Origin: [Limnothrix rosea] IAM M-220
Lineage (GTDB): Bacteria; Cyanobacteriota; Cyanobacteriia; Cyanobacteriales; MRBY01
Reading direction: 5' to 3'
Length of the DNA: 64,000 nt
Assembly: GCF_001904615.1 (NCBI RefSeq)
Contig: NZ_MRBY01000011.1
Coordinates: forward strand, 1-64,000
The notes beneath the pieces were generated by a model that saw only the letters and a program-made list of their open reading frames with translations, made no database searches and was not told the DNA's origin. The position numbers were made by a program, and so were the translations under genes. Below, one piece after another: positions 10,010 to 19,397 of the stretch; within the stretch, counting starts at the first letter, position 1; each line of letters starts with the position of its first letter.

Positions 10010-12019
10010 TCAAGAAACCGTTAAATCAATTTTGTCTGACGGTAAGGTGACTCCCGCTTCTGGCTCTGAAAATTCTGTTTTTACCGCCGATAACTCAAAC
10101 CAAAAAGTCGTACCAATACCAACTTCGCTAATGAGGTGAATACGGCTGTTATGTTTATCAATAATATTTTTTACAATCGATAGACCTAAACCAGTTCCCT
10201 CAAGGGTATGAACGCGATTTTCAACCCTAAAGAAACGCTCAAAAATAGCCTCTTGGTCTTCTGGATCAATGCCAATGCCTGTATCAGAAATTTCAATTCT
10301 AATAGTTTCACTAGATGGTTCAAGGGTATAGGCATGGATAATCACTTTGCCCCCTGCCTTGGTGAATTTAAGGGAGTTACCGACTAAATTGGTGAGAACT
10401 TGCAACAGTAAATCGTAATGTCCTAAAACTTGGGGTAAATCAGGATCAACGTCATAGCTTAATTCGATTTCTTGATCCCGGGCGTTGAGTTGATAAGTAC
10501 GCAAGGTTTGCTCAATCGGTTGCACAATATCAACGGCTTCTAAATTGTAAATACGGGAAGATTCGAGGCGAGATAAATCAAGGACATCATTGACTAAACG
10601 TGTGAGGCGATCCGTTTCGTGATTGGCTGTTTCTAGAAATTCTTGCTTTTCAGTTTCAGATAGGTCTTCGCCGTATTCGTGGAGGGTCTCAATGAAAGAT
10701 TTGATATTAAATAAAGGGGTGCGTAGTTCGTGGGAGACGTTGCTAATGAACTGACTTTTGGCTTTGTTGAGTTCTGCTTCTTTGGTGATGTCTTGGACTG
10801 TCATGGCAATGCCTCGCACGTTGCCTTTTGTTTGGTCAATCACTTCGGTCAATAAAATCCGTACCGTTTTCGGATCAATGCCTGACCCTAAATCGTCGAG
10901 GGTTACTTTAAATTCGTTGCCTCGAATATTTTCGGAACCGTCTTGGGGAATGGCATGGTGCTCGATGGCGAAATCGGAATGGGGATCTTCCCCGGCGGCT
11001 AGTTGATAGAGGGGCTTGGTGATTTGAGTGGTAACGGATGCTGGCAAGTGGTGCAGGACAATCCCTTCGGCGATCGCCTGATCATCCCATTCGAAAATTC
11101 TTTTAGCAGTGGGGTTAACCAAAATAACCTTAAGACTCGTATCAAGGAGCACTGCACCGTCGGCGATCGTTGTGACGAGGGTTTCGAGCTTGGCTTTTTC
11201 TGACGTTAGTTCGTCAATATTCTGTTCTTGATAACTTTCGAGACGTTCTGCCATCTCGTTAAAATTCGTGATTAATTCACCTAATTCACCGCCGAAGGGA
11301 AGATCAATGCGCTGCTGAAAATTTCCCGTGGCAATATTTTTAACGCCGTCCAATAGCTCTTTAATCGGACGGGTAATGGTTAAAGCATTAAATACGCCTC
11401 CGAGGATGACCATCACCCAAATAAAGACAAAGACAGCAAGGGTGACATCGCGGGTGAGGTTTGAAGAGGCCACAACCGTGGCGTTTGGATTAATGCCGAC
11501 CACCAAAATACCTAAGTACTCGTCATTTTGGTGCAGCGGTACAAAAACATCTGTAACTTCCCCATTGGGAGTCGTATGCTGTTTGGAGATTGGTCGATGG
11601 CTTGCCGGATCGTAACCTTCTGGCGGTGTGATACGGCGGGAAATGGTCAGGCTATTTTGAATTTCTGCCTCGGAATAGGGAATGCCATAGAAAATATCGC
11701 CATCGACATTGGCATAAATTAAGTAGCGGACACTTTCTGTGTTGTTATAAAACCGCCTTGTAAAGCCTGCTAGTTCGTTAACGTTCCCTGATGCGACTAG
11801 GGGTGAAACATTGGCTTCAAGGAGCAGCCCTAAATCACTCCCAAAACGAGTGTCATTAAGCTTGGCATCCTGCTGGATGGAGTTGACTGCCCAAAAGGTA
11901 AACCCGCTCATCAGCAGCGATACGGCAAGGGTTGCTGCCGCCATAAGTTTGGTCTGAAGGGTAAATTCTGACCACCAGCGGGAAATGATATCGCGGAGTT
12001 TGGTGATGAGGGTTAGCAA
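10010..12019 (-). CDS. nblS: NblS/Hik33 (DspA)-type membrane sensor histidine kinase
   Basis: Sensor kinase of 669 aa with the architecture of the cyanobacterial NblS/Hik33/DspA family: TM helix near residues 22-45, an extracytoplasmic sensor region, a second TM near 190-212, HAMP (about 213-265), PAS (about 275-395), HisKA with the phospho-acceptor H430 in VSHELRTP, and HATPase with N-box GNSLKFT, DTGIGI and GTGLGLSIVKN. In studied cyanobacteria this kinase signals through RpaB and controls high-light, nutrient-stress, cold and osmotic responses (family knowledge). It lies immediately downstream of purD on the same strand, 59 bases apart, and may be co-transcribed with it. Confidence 0.93.
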   Translation of the reverse strand: MLTLITKLRDIISRWWSEFTLQTKLMAAATLAVSLLMSGFTFWAVNSIQQDAKLNDTRFGSDLGLLLEANVSPLVASGNVNELAGFTRRFYNNTESVRYLIYANVDGDIFYGIPYSEAEIQNSLTISRRITPPEGYDPASHRPISKQHTTPNGEVTDVFVPLHQNDEYLGILVVGINPNATVVASSNLTRDVTLAVFVFIWVMVILGGVFNALTITRPIKELLDGVKNIATGNFQQRIDLPFGGELGELITNFNEMAERLESYQEQNIDELTSEKAKLETLVTTIADGAVLLDTSLKVILVNPTAKRIFEWDDQAIAEGIVLHHLPASVTTQITKPLYQLAAGEDPHSDFAIEHHAIPQDGSENIRGNEFKVTLDDLGSGIDPKTVRILLTEVIDQTKGNVRGIAMTVQDITKEAELNKAKSQFISNVSHELRTPLFNIKSFIETLHEYGEDLSETEKQEFLETANHETDRLTRLVNDVLDLSRLESSRIYNLEAVDIVQPIEQTLRTYQLNARDQEIELSYDVDPDLPQVLGHYDLLLQVLTNLVGNSLKFTKAGGKVIIHAYTLEPSSETIRIEISDTGIGIDPEDQEAIFERFFRVENRVHTLEGTGLGLSIVKNIIDKHNSRIHLISEVGIGTTFWFELSAVKTEFSEPEAGVTLPSDKIDLTVS

Positions 12020-12078
12020 GGTACTTTTTAGAAAATGTTGTTATTTATATTAAATACAATGTAACGTTTTGTTGCAAA

Positions 12079-13344
12079 CTATGCCTTTTTGAGGCGATGT
12101 CCGATATCCCGCCGATAGTATATACCGTCAAATTTGATGGATGGCATGGCATCGTAAACGTTGGCGATCGCCTCATCGAATGTTTTACCAAGGCAGGTGA
12201 CACCAAGGACGCGTCCACCATTCGTTACAAGGGTTTCTCCTTCTAATTTTGTCCCAGCATGGAAGATTGTCGCCTTAAGACTTTCTGCTTCTTTTAAACC
12301 TGTGATGGCTTTGCCTTTGTCGTAGGGGCCAGGATAACCAGCCGAGGCCGCAACGACACAGACGGCACTACCGTCATACCACTGGAGCGGGGGCAGGTCA
12401 TTGAGGGTTTGGTTGATACAAGCTAAGAGAACTTCATCGAGGGGGGTTTCAAGGAGGGGGAGGACAGCTTGGGTTTCTGGATCTCCAAAGCGACAGTTAA
12501 ATTCGAGTACCTTGACAACCCCTTCAGGGCTAATCATTAAGCCCGCGTAAAGAATGCCGCGATAGTCAATGCTCCGGGCTTGGAGGGTTTTTAAGGTGGC
12601 CTCAAGTACTTCGGTTTGCACTTGTGCCATCACCTCAGGTGGTGCGAGGGGAGTCGGGGCGTAAACGCCCATGCCGCCAGTATTTTCGCCGGTATCTCCT
12701 TCGCCAATTTGTTTGTGGTCTTGGGAGGGTAGGAGAGGTCGGATGGTTTTGCCATCGCAGAGTGCTAGTACTGAAACTTCTTGGCCAAGGAGAAATTCTT
12801 CCACCACAAGGGTGTCATAGCCTTGTTCCCAAAGTTTATCGACGGCGGCGATCGCCTCCCCTAGACTGTCGGCTACGATCACCCCTTTACCGGCGGCAAG
12901 ACTATCGGCCTTGACGACAATGGGAGCACCTTGTTTCTGGATATAATCTTTGGCTGCTTGGGGATCGGTGAATGTGCCCGATGCTGCGGTGGGAACACCT
13001 GCTTCATCCATCAGCGCCTTCGCCCAGGCCTTACTCGCTTCAATCATCGCCCCTGCTTTTTTCGGGCCAAAAACCGGAATCGAGCGCTCCGCGAGAAAAT
13101 CAGCCAAGCCCATGGCGAGGGGAACCTCTGGCCCCACAACAACAAAATCAGCTTTGTGATCAGTACAGGCTTGCGCGATTCCGGTAAAATCATCGACGGC
13201 GATCGCCACATTTTGGCAATGCTTCAGCGTGGCAGTGCCGCCATTCCCCGGCGCACAAATAACCGTCTTTACGTTGGGTGACTGGAGAAGTTTCCAGGCG
13301 ATCGCATGTTCTCTTCCACCACTACCTACCACTAATACATTCAT
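12079..13344 (-). CDS. purD: phosphoribosylamine-glycine ligase
   Basis: ATP-grasp enzyme of 421 aa catalysing the second step of de novo purine synthesis: phosphoribosylamine + glycine + ATP to GAR. Visible hallmarks are the N-terminal VLVVGSGGREHAIAWKL, the ATP-binding IVVKADSLAAGKGVIV, the LCDGKTIRPLLPSQDHK region, and the metal-binding LEFNCRFGDPETQ. Length is normal for the family. The ATG start is at the conserved N-terminus. It is upstream of nblS on the minus strand. Confidence 0.97.
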   Translation of the reverse strand: MNVLVVGSGGREHAIAWKLLQSPNVKTVICAPGNGGTATLKHCQNVAIAVDDFTGIAQACTDHKADFVVVGPEVPLAMGLADFLAERSIPVFGPKKAGAMIEASKAWAKALMDEAGVPTAASGTFTDPQAAKDYIQKQGAPIVVKADSLAAGKGVIVADSLGEAIAAVDKLWEQGYDTLVVEEFLLGQEVSVLALCDGKTIRPLLPSQDHKQIGEGDTGENTGGMGVYAPTPLAPPEVMAQVQTEVLEATLKTLQARSIDYRGILYAGLMISPEGVVKVLEFNCRFGDPETQAVLPLLETPLDEVLLACINQTLNDLPPLQWYDGSAVCVVAASAGYPGPYDKGKAITGLKEAESLKATIFHAGTKLEGETLVTNGGRVLGVTCLGKTFDEAIANVYDAMPSIKFDGIYYRRDIGHRLKKA

Positions 13345-13825
13345 TTTGAACCGATTACCTTTGTATCCAAAAATTGCCCAATCTATATTACCGAAGGACT
13401 TGCCTGATACCGTAGAATTACCATTGTAAGTAACGTAAAACGTGAATTTTAATTACAGTTCTTGACTTTGCTAAAAGCGACACATCATCCTTTTCGATGT
13501 TTTTTTGTATCGATAAAGCAACTTTTTGCATCAACTAGGTAGAGAGATTCCCGATGACCAAAGAAAATCAATGGAATTGTGGTGTTTTTTTTAGGCATCA
13601 AAACTGAGCCATGGACTGTTTCTGGCCTAGGAGCAAAGGCATAATTATTTTTCTGAGTCATCTCCTAGGATCGGGGTCGCAGTTTATGTCATGGTGATTC
13701 TTGGGAGCTTAACTTTTGCCCTGATATTTAACGAACTTGGCAAGATTTGAGAAGCGATCGCCGATCAAGACGGTAGCGAACTGCACCAATAGATTTATCC
13801 AAACAAAAATTATTTACAAGTTGAA
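13345..13825. other. 481-bp intergenic region, purD / Hpt gene
   Basis: Divergent promoter region. It contains a short 5-bp hairpin followed by seven T residues on the plus strand at about 13486-13509, which could end a small transcript but has no gene before it. It also contains a short frame at 13631-13750 encoding a hydrophobic stretch. Neither is strong enough to call as a gene. Confidence 0.5.
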
Positions 13826-14188
13826 ATGTTTGATGATTCACGACTAGCTGCCGAAATTAGCCTAGATGACCTCATGGAAATCGTTAGCGACGATGTCGAA
13901 GTCCTAAAGGATGTCCTCAAGTCATTTCTGGAGGATGCTCCAAAACTACTTCAGGAGATGCAAAATGGTTTGCTGTCTCAAGATCTAGAGACAATTGAAC
14001 GTAATGCCCATACACTCAAATCAAATAGTCGTCTTTTTCGGGCAAAAATCTTTGCTGAACAATGCCAAGCTTTGGAAGATAATGCGAGACAGTCGAATTG
14101 GTCATCTGTGACAGTTCAAGTGCCAAAACTTTGTCAAAATTTTCAAGTCATTGCACGGGTTCTGACGGCAAAATTAGAACAGCTGTAA
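13826..14188 (+). CDS. stand-alone histidine phosphotransfer (Hpt) protein
   Basis: Protein of 120 aa consisting almost entirely of one Hpt four-helix domain. The phospho-accepting histidine is in ERNAHTLKSNSRLF (near residue 73), with the characteristic lysine three residues later. No kinase or receiver is attached. Such proteins shuttle phosphate between hybrid kinases and response regulators. No partner is adjacent; the hybrid kinase at 37.7 kb in this window carries its own Hpt domain. The ATG start is unambiguous, and the next gene starts 3 bases after the stop (or 54 bases with its preferred ATG). Confidence 0.85.
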   Translation: MFDDSRLAAEISLDDLMEIVSDDVEVLKDVLKSFLEDAPKLLQEMQNGLLSQDLETIERNAHTLKSNSRLFRAKIFAEQCQALEDNARQSNWSSVTVQVPKLCQNFQVIARVLTAKLEQL

Positions 14189-14191
14189 CTT

Positions 14192-15760
14192 TTGGGTTTA
14201 CGGTGGCACATCATTCGGGCAATTTATAAATTGTTGTTGGGTATGGCTAAGTCACAAGGTTTGTTGCAAAAGCGATTTATTTCGGTCGGTCATCTTGGTT
14301 TGTGGTTTGTCTGTGGCCTAATGACACCCTATGTCAGTTTTGCCTATGAACCGCTGGGTCATCAGTCTGATTTGCAGCCGGAACGTCCCCCTGTTGATCT
14401 TGCAAAAGAACAGCTACGCATTGGCGATCGCCTATGGACTAGCGGAGATAAAGCAGCCGCCCGGCACTATTACCGCACAGCGAAACCCGCTTTTGATGAA
14501 CAGACAACGGGAGAAATTCTTGAGCCCACCAGTGATGTAGCAGCCTTATCCCCCGGTGGACGGGTGTATTGGCGTAATGCCCAAGAAGGTTTAGAGCAAG
14601 GCCTAACACAAAAAACGCTCATTTCTTTAGACCTGCTAGTGGCCGAATCTCCCCATTTCATTCCCGGACGCATTGTTCAAATTCAACAACTGCTAGCAGC
14701 AGACAATGTCGAAGGGGCAACGGCAGCCCTCGGTAATGCATTAAGCGGCTATGGTCGTTCCACCGAGTTGATGACCTATGCCATTGAGTTTTATCACCAA
14801 ACGGAACAATGGCTAGCGGCTTCCCTGGCGGCGCGTCAGTTTGCCCTGTTACATCCGGAACACCCCCAACAGGAAGAGTTTACGGCTCTCGCAGATGAGT
14901 ATTGGGAAGAATATCAGTCAGATTTACGGGCAGAGATTCGCGGTAATACCTTTGCAAATTTCATTACTGGGGCGGTCGGTTTCGTCCTAACGGGGAGTCT
15001 TGTCGGCCCCATTACAGCCCTTGAGAGTTCTGTCCTGTTGCTCCAGGGGGAGGAAGCTGTTGGTAATCGGATTAGTGAAAATATTCAGGAGGTTGCGCCG
15101 ATGCTTGAGGATGAGACGGTGCTAACCTATGTCCGAGAAATGGGCGATCGCCTCACGACTTTCGTGGGTCAAGATCGATTTAACTACGAATTTTATGTGA
15201 TTCTCAATGAAGAACTTAACGCTTTTGCCCTACCCGGCGGCAAGATTTTCCTTTATGCTGGCGCGATCCTTGCGGCACGTTCCGAGGCTGAATTAGCAGG
15301 GTTATTGTCCCATGAGATCGCCCATGCGGCTTTATCCCATGGATTTCAGTTAGTCACAGAAGGTAATTTAACCGCAAATATTACAAGCACTTTACCCTTT
15401 GGGCGCATTGCTGGCAGCCTAATTGTTATGAACCATAGTCGCGAGATGGAGCGGCAAGCTGATGCCCTAGGCACACAAATTTTAGCCGCTAGTCCCTACG
15501 CTGCCGATGGTTTGTACAACTTAACGGTGACATTGGGTAATGACGAAGGGCGGGATGTGCCACCAACATGGCTATCCACTCATCCGGGCATTGAGGAGCG
15601 AGTCGAAAATATTAAAACTCAAATTGTGGGTCAAAATTATGACCGCTACACTTTTGAAGGAATCAGTCGCCATGAAGAAATTCAAGGAATTGTTCGGCAA
15701 CTGATGGCGGCAGAGGAAACTAGACTCGCGGAAGACGCTACTGAACGGGAAAACGATTGA
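14192..15760 (+). CDS. M48-family zinc metalloprotease, exported
   Basis: Protein of 522 aa from a TTG, or 505 aa from the more likely ATG at 14243 (MAKSQGLL). The N-terminus has a hydrophobic segment (VGHLGLWFVCGLMTPYVSFA) that is probably a signal peptide. A helical, TPR-like region spans about residues 55-240. The peptidase domain carries LSHEIAHAALSHG (HExxH) and the third zinc ligand in EMERQADALGTQIL, followed by the STHPGIEERVENI segment usual in M48 (BepA/LoiP-like) proteins. Relatives act in outer-membrane protein quality control (family knowledge). It is tightly linked to the upstream Hpt gene. Confidence 0.88.
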   Translation: MGLRWHIIRAIYKLLLGMAKSQGLLQKRFISVGHLGLWFVCGLMTPYVSFAYEPLGHQSDLQPERPPVDLAKEQLRIGDRLWTSGDKAAARHYYRTAKPAFDEQTTGEILEPTSDVAALSPGGRVYWRNAQEGLEQGLTQKTLISLDLLVAESPHFIPGRIVQIQQLLAADNVEGATAALGNALSGYGRSTELMTYAIEFYHQTEQWLAASLAARQFALLHPEHPQQEEFTALADEYWEEYQSDLRAEIRGNTFANFITGAVGFVLTGSLVGPITALESSVLLLQGEEAVGNRISENIQEVAPMLEDETVLTYVREMGDRLTTFVGQDRFNYEFYVILNEELNAFALPGGKIFLYAGAILAARSEAELAGLLSHEIAHAALSHGFQLVTEGNLTANITSTLPFGRIAGSLIVMNHSREMERQADALGTQILAASPYAADGLYNLTVTLGNDEGRDVPPTWLSTHPGIEERVENIKTQIVGQNYDRYTFEGISRHEEIQGIVRQLMAAEETRLAEDATEREND

Positions 15761-15847
15761 TAATCACAATAATTTGACCGTGGGCGATCGCCGCGATATG
15801 TAGCCGAGACTTCCCAAAACTATCCCAACCAATAGGACTCAAACTTT

Positions 15848-16297
15848 ATGGCCGACACAGCAATTATTCTGACCCAAAAAACAAACGATGCCAACGTCAA
15901 TATCGACTTCACCTTAGCCTTGACTGCTGAGCAACGCGCCAAGCCGCGCCAACGTATCGAGTTAGCCGACGGTAAAGTGATCCATGTACAACTGTCTCGC
16001 AATGCCCATCTTCATGCCCAAGACTATTTGCAAACCGAAAAAAAAGACCTAACAGTTCAAGTGTTGGCTCAAGCCGAACCCGTGGTCACAGTCACATCAG
16101 GCGATCGCCTCGCCCTCCTCAAAGCCGCCTATCACCTCGGTAATCGCCATGTGCCCCTAGAGGTAAATCTTCACTACTTACGATTTGCGCCCGACCACGT
16201 CTTAGAAACGATGCTGCAAAACTTAGACGTTGAAATCAGCCACGAAGTCGTACCTTTTTTTCCAGAGCATGGCGCTTATGGCGGTCATCACCACTAA
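15848..16297 (+). CDS. ureE: urease accessory protein UreE
   Basis: Nickel metallochaperone of 149 aa that delivers Ni to apo-urease with UreDFG. Both UreE domains are visible: the N-terminal peptide-binding part (TLALTAEQRAKPRQRI, then a DGKVIHVQLSRNAHLHAQDYL strand) and the C-terminal metal-binding domain with AAYHLGNRHVPLEV, where the conserved His sits. The tail HGAYGGHHH is a short His-rich nickel tail. No other urease gene is in the window, in line with the dispersed urease genes of many cyanobacteria. Confidence 0.95.
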   Translation: MADTAIILTQKTNDANVNIDFTLALTAEQRAKPRQRIELADGKVIHVQLSRNAHLHAQDYLQTEKKDLTVQVLAQAEPVVTVTSGDRLALLKAAYHLGNRHVPLEVNLHYLRFAPDHVLETMLQNLDVEISHEVVPFFPEHGAYGGHHH

Positions 16298-16421
16298 AGC
16301 CTTTTTTTCCGATAAAGCCAGATAACATAGCAGAAAGCAATTGATGCTGAGATTGTTTCCCCACCATGGGATCGCAAGTTTTATACTGATATATGGACTT
16401 GTTTTGAAGTAAGCCGAGCCA

Positions 16422-17771
16422 ATGCCAACGGAAACAGAATTACCCCTCCCAGAAGATACAAAAAATCAATCCTCGGCAACAACGGCACAGACAATTGATG
16501 GTTTCATGCCAGTCCTTAAAAACCCTCGGTTTTTGGTGTTGTGGAGTGGTCAAATTTTTTCACAACTTGCCGATAAGATTTATCTCGTTTTAATGATCGC
16601 TTTGGTTGCCAGTAACTTTCAGGCAGTTGATCAAAGTATTAGCGGTTGGGTATCGGCGATTATGATCGCCTTTACCGTGCCGGCAATTTTATTCGGTTCC
16701 ATTGCAGGTGTTTACGTAGATCGCTGGTCAAAGAAGCGAGTGTTGGTCATTTCAAATTTACTGCGGGGACTCTTTGTCCTGTGTGTGCCGCTATTTCTCT
16801 GGTTGGTAGAGGTGAAAAATGAAGTTTTTGGTCTACCCCTAGGCTTTTGGTTTTTATTGGGAATTACCTTTGTGGTGTCCACCCTTACTCAGTTTTTTGC
16901 GCCAGCGGAACAGGCTGTCTTACCACTGATTGTTAAAAATAAAAATTTATTGGCGGCAAATTCCCTCTACACCACCACCATGATGGTGTTGGTGATCGTT
17001 GGTTTTGCAGTGGGAGAACCGCTTTTGGGGCTGACCGATAAGTTGCTAATCGCCATTGGCTTAGATTGGTCGTTTGGCAAAGAATTATTGGTGGGGGGAG
17101 CCTACGGGATCGCTGGGCTCTTGCTTATTGCCCTCAAAACCGATGAAAAACTTGAAGATGTGCAGTTACAACAACCACATGTGTGGGCTGATATTAAAGA
17201 AGGTATTCGGTATCTCCAGAAAAATGAGCAGGTGCGTAATGCCCTGATTCAGCTCGTGATTTTGTTTAGTGTGTTTGCGGCGCTGGCTGTTTTAGCGGTG
17301 AGTCTTGCGGCTCAGATTCCGAGCTTAAAGGCAGAACAGTTTGGTTTTTTATTGGCTGCTGGTGGTGTGGGGATGGCGATTGGTGCTTTTTTCCTAGGCA
17401 ACTGGGGTGAAAATTTGTCCTATCGACTGCTCAGTTTGTGGGGATCTTTCGGGATGGCGATCGCCCTGATTGCTCTCTCCTTTTCAACCTATAATCTCCC
17501 CTTGACATTGTTTAGCGTCGGCAGCTTAGGTATTTTTGCGGCTCTGATTGGTATTCCGATGCAGACCACTATTCAAGGGGAAACCCCCCCTGTAATGCGC
17601 GGTAAAGTATTCGGTTTGCAGAATAATGCTGTTAATATTGCTCTATCTCTGCCCCTCGCGCTTGCTGGTGTGGCAGAAACATTCTTTGGGTTGCAGCCTG
17701 TTTTACTCGGACTATCGGGGTTGGCGATCGCCGGCGGAATGATGAACTGGTATATTTCAGTCAAAACGTAA
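16422..17771 (+). CDS. major facilitator superfamily transporter
   Basis: Membrane protein of 449 aa with about 12 hydrophobic segments in two halves. The first half starts with LWSGQIFSQLADKIYLVLM and contains AGVYVDRWSKKRVLVISNLLRG, the MFS A-motif loop between helices 2 and 3. A cytoplasmic loop (KTDEKLEDVQ...WADIKEGIRYL) joins the halves. The organisation is that of the EntS/macrolide-efflux-like branch (MFS_3), so efflux of a small molecule is plausible; the substrate is unknown. The ATG start gives a 25-residue polar N-terminus before helix 1. Confidence 0.88.
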   Translation: MPTETELPLPEDTKNQSSATTAQTIDGFMPVLKNPRFLVLWSGQIFSQLADKIYLVLMIALVASNFQAVDQSISGWVSAIMIAFTVPAILFGSIAGVYVDRWSKKRVLVISNLLRGLFVLCVPLFLWLVEVKNEVFGLPLGFWFLLGITFVVSTLTQFFAPAEQAVLPLIVKNKNLLAANSLYTTTMMVLVIVGFAVGEPLLGLTDKLLIAIGLDWSFGKELLVGGAYGIAGLLLIALKTDEKLEDVQLQQPHVWADIKEGIRYLQKNEQVRNALIQLVILFSVFAALAVLAVSLAAQIPSLKAEQFGFLLAAGGVGMAIGAFFLGNWGENLSYRLLSLWGSFGMAIALIALSFSTYNLPLTLFSVGSLGIFAALIGIPMQTTIQGETPPVMRGKVFGLQNNAVNIALSLPLALAGVAETFFGLQPVLLGLSGLAIAGGMMNWYISVKT

Positions 17772-17792
17772 ACAATCTCTGGATGCGTCTAC

Positions 17793-18962
17793 ATGCACAT
17801 CGCTTGGCTTGGTAAAAAATCCCCCTTTTGTGGCAACGTCACCTATGGCAGAGAAATCACAAACCATCTCCTCGACCGGGGCTATCAAGTTAGTTTTTTG
17901 CATTTTGCCCAGCAGGAAGAATGTGATCAAAAATGGCGCGACTGTCCAGAAGTATTTTTACCATTCCTCTACAAATCCCAGATTTATACCATCCCAAGCC
18001 CTAAATCTAGCCATGTTTTAATGGGAGCGCTGCGGGAATTTCAGCCGGATTTGGTCCATGCCTCCTTGACTTTATCCCCCTTGGATTTTCGCTTACCAGA
18101 TATTTGTCGCGAATTAAAAATTCCTTTAGTTGCCACATTTCACCCGCCCTTTGACAGCAAGCTCCGTAACCTAAAATCCAGCACCCAGTATCTAACCTAC
18201 CAACTCTATGCCCCCTGCTTAGCAAATTACGATCAAGTCATCGTTTTTTCTGAAATCCAGAAGGATATGTTAGTTAAATTGGGAGTGCCTCCGGGAACTG
18301 TCAAAATAATTCCCAATGGCGTTGATCAAGTTAAATATTCTCCTGCCCATAGCTCTGTAGACCAAAACATTAGTGCTAAGCGGCTATTTGTTTACCAAGG
18401 GAGAATTGCGCCCGAAAAGAATGTTGAAGCCCTCCTAAAGGCATGGCGACTCGCCAAAATGGGTGACGATTGTAAGCTCCTCATTATCGGTGATGGCCCC
18501 TTAAAGTCCTCTTTAGAACTTCTGTATAACGAAGATTTAGGCATTGTTTGGCTCGGTTTTATTGGTGATGAAACACGACGAATCCAGATATTACAGTCCG
18601 CCGATGTGTTTGTTTTACCTTCCCTTGTGGAGGGCTTATCTTTGTCTCTACTAGAGGGGATGGCCTGCGGATTGGCTTGTGTTGCTACGGATGCCGGCGC
18701 TGATGGTGAGGTTTTAAATTATGGTGCTGGCATCGTTCTCGATACCCAGGGGGTAACAGGCCAACTTAAAACGTTATTACCTTTGCTACGGGATCAGCCG
18801 GAATTCGTAAAATTACTAGGCCGTAAGGCGAGGGAACGTGTGCTTGAACGATATACCTTGACCAATAATATTGCTCAACTGGAGGGACTCTACCGAGCCC
18901 TTTGTTCCCATGCTTCATTTGGGTTGCCGATTCAACCTAATTTACAGGCAAAAATGTCCTAG
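17793..18962 (+). CDS. GT4-family glycosyltransferase
   Basis: Protein of 389 aa with the GT-B fold of glycosyltransferase family 4. It shows an N-terminal Rossmann-like domain, then IIPNGVDQVKYSP at the domain junction, LFVYQGRIAPEKNVEALLKAW, and the donor-binding SLVEGLSLSLLEGMACG with the E-x7-E arrangement, followed by VATDAGADGEVL. It starts 21 bases after the MFS gene and is probably co-transcribed. Acceptor and donor sugars are unknown. Confidence 0.9.
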   Translation: MHIAWLGKKSPFCGNVTYGREITNHLLDRGYQVSFLHFAQQEECDQKWRDCPEVFLPFLYKSQIYTIPSPKSSHVLMGALREFQPDLVHASLTLSPLDFRLPDICRELKIPLVATFHPPFDSKLRNLKSSTQYLTYQLYAPCLANYDQVIVFSEIQKDMLVKLGVPPGTVKIIPNGVDQVKYSPAHSSVDQNISAKRLFVYQGRIAPEKNVEALLKAWRLAKMGDDCKLLIIGDGPLKSSLELLYNEDLGIVWLGFIGDETRRIQILQSADVFVLPSLVEGLSLSLLEGMACGLACVATDAGADGEVLNYGAGIVLDTQGVTGQLKTLLPLLRDQPEFVKLLGRKARERVLERYTLTNNIAQLEGLYRALCSHASFGLPIQPNLQAKMS

Positions 18963-19397
18963 GACATTGCTATGTCATCACAGGGCGATCGCCACTTTTT
19001 CGGCAAATCATACATTAAAGCCAAAATAAGTTTAGGACGACAAAATTGAGAATTTGCGAAATTCTAGCGAAGTATAGTCGTGGTCAGCAAGATTGGTAGG
19101 GGTTTGAACCTTTCCATGACTGTTGCTTTGCCACGATTTCATTCCTATTAACTCGTTTTCACCGTTCCTGAAGTTGAACCAATAAACATGTTAAGCCCTT
19201 ACAAAATAAGGCTTTAAAGCCGATCAAATGTCTTAAACTTATCGCCTTTGACTATAAACAAAACCGTTTGAAAAATTTCCGACTGTTGAACCCCAAGGTT
19301 TATGCACTAATCTTGCTCACCTTGGCTATAAAAAAGGGACTCAAACCCAATTGAATCCCCTAATCACTAATTTTTGACTTATCTAAGCCTAGAGAAA
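18963..19397. other. 435-bp intergenic region between convergent GT4 and tig
   Basis: No gene is supported here. Two inverted repeats are visible: about 19191-19219 (AAGCCCTTA / TAAGGCTTT, loop AAAA-like) and about 19298-19329 (CCAAGGT / ACCTTGG, 7 bp perfect, 19-base loop). The first could serve as a weak bidirectional terminator. Neither is followed by a long T run. The region lies between two convergent genes, so it probably holds their 3' ends. Confidence 0.45.
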
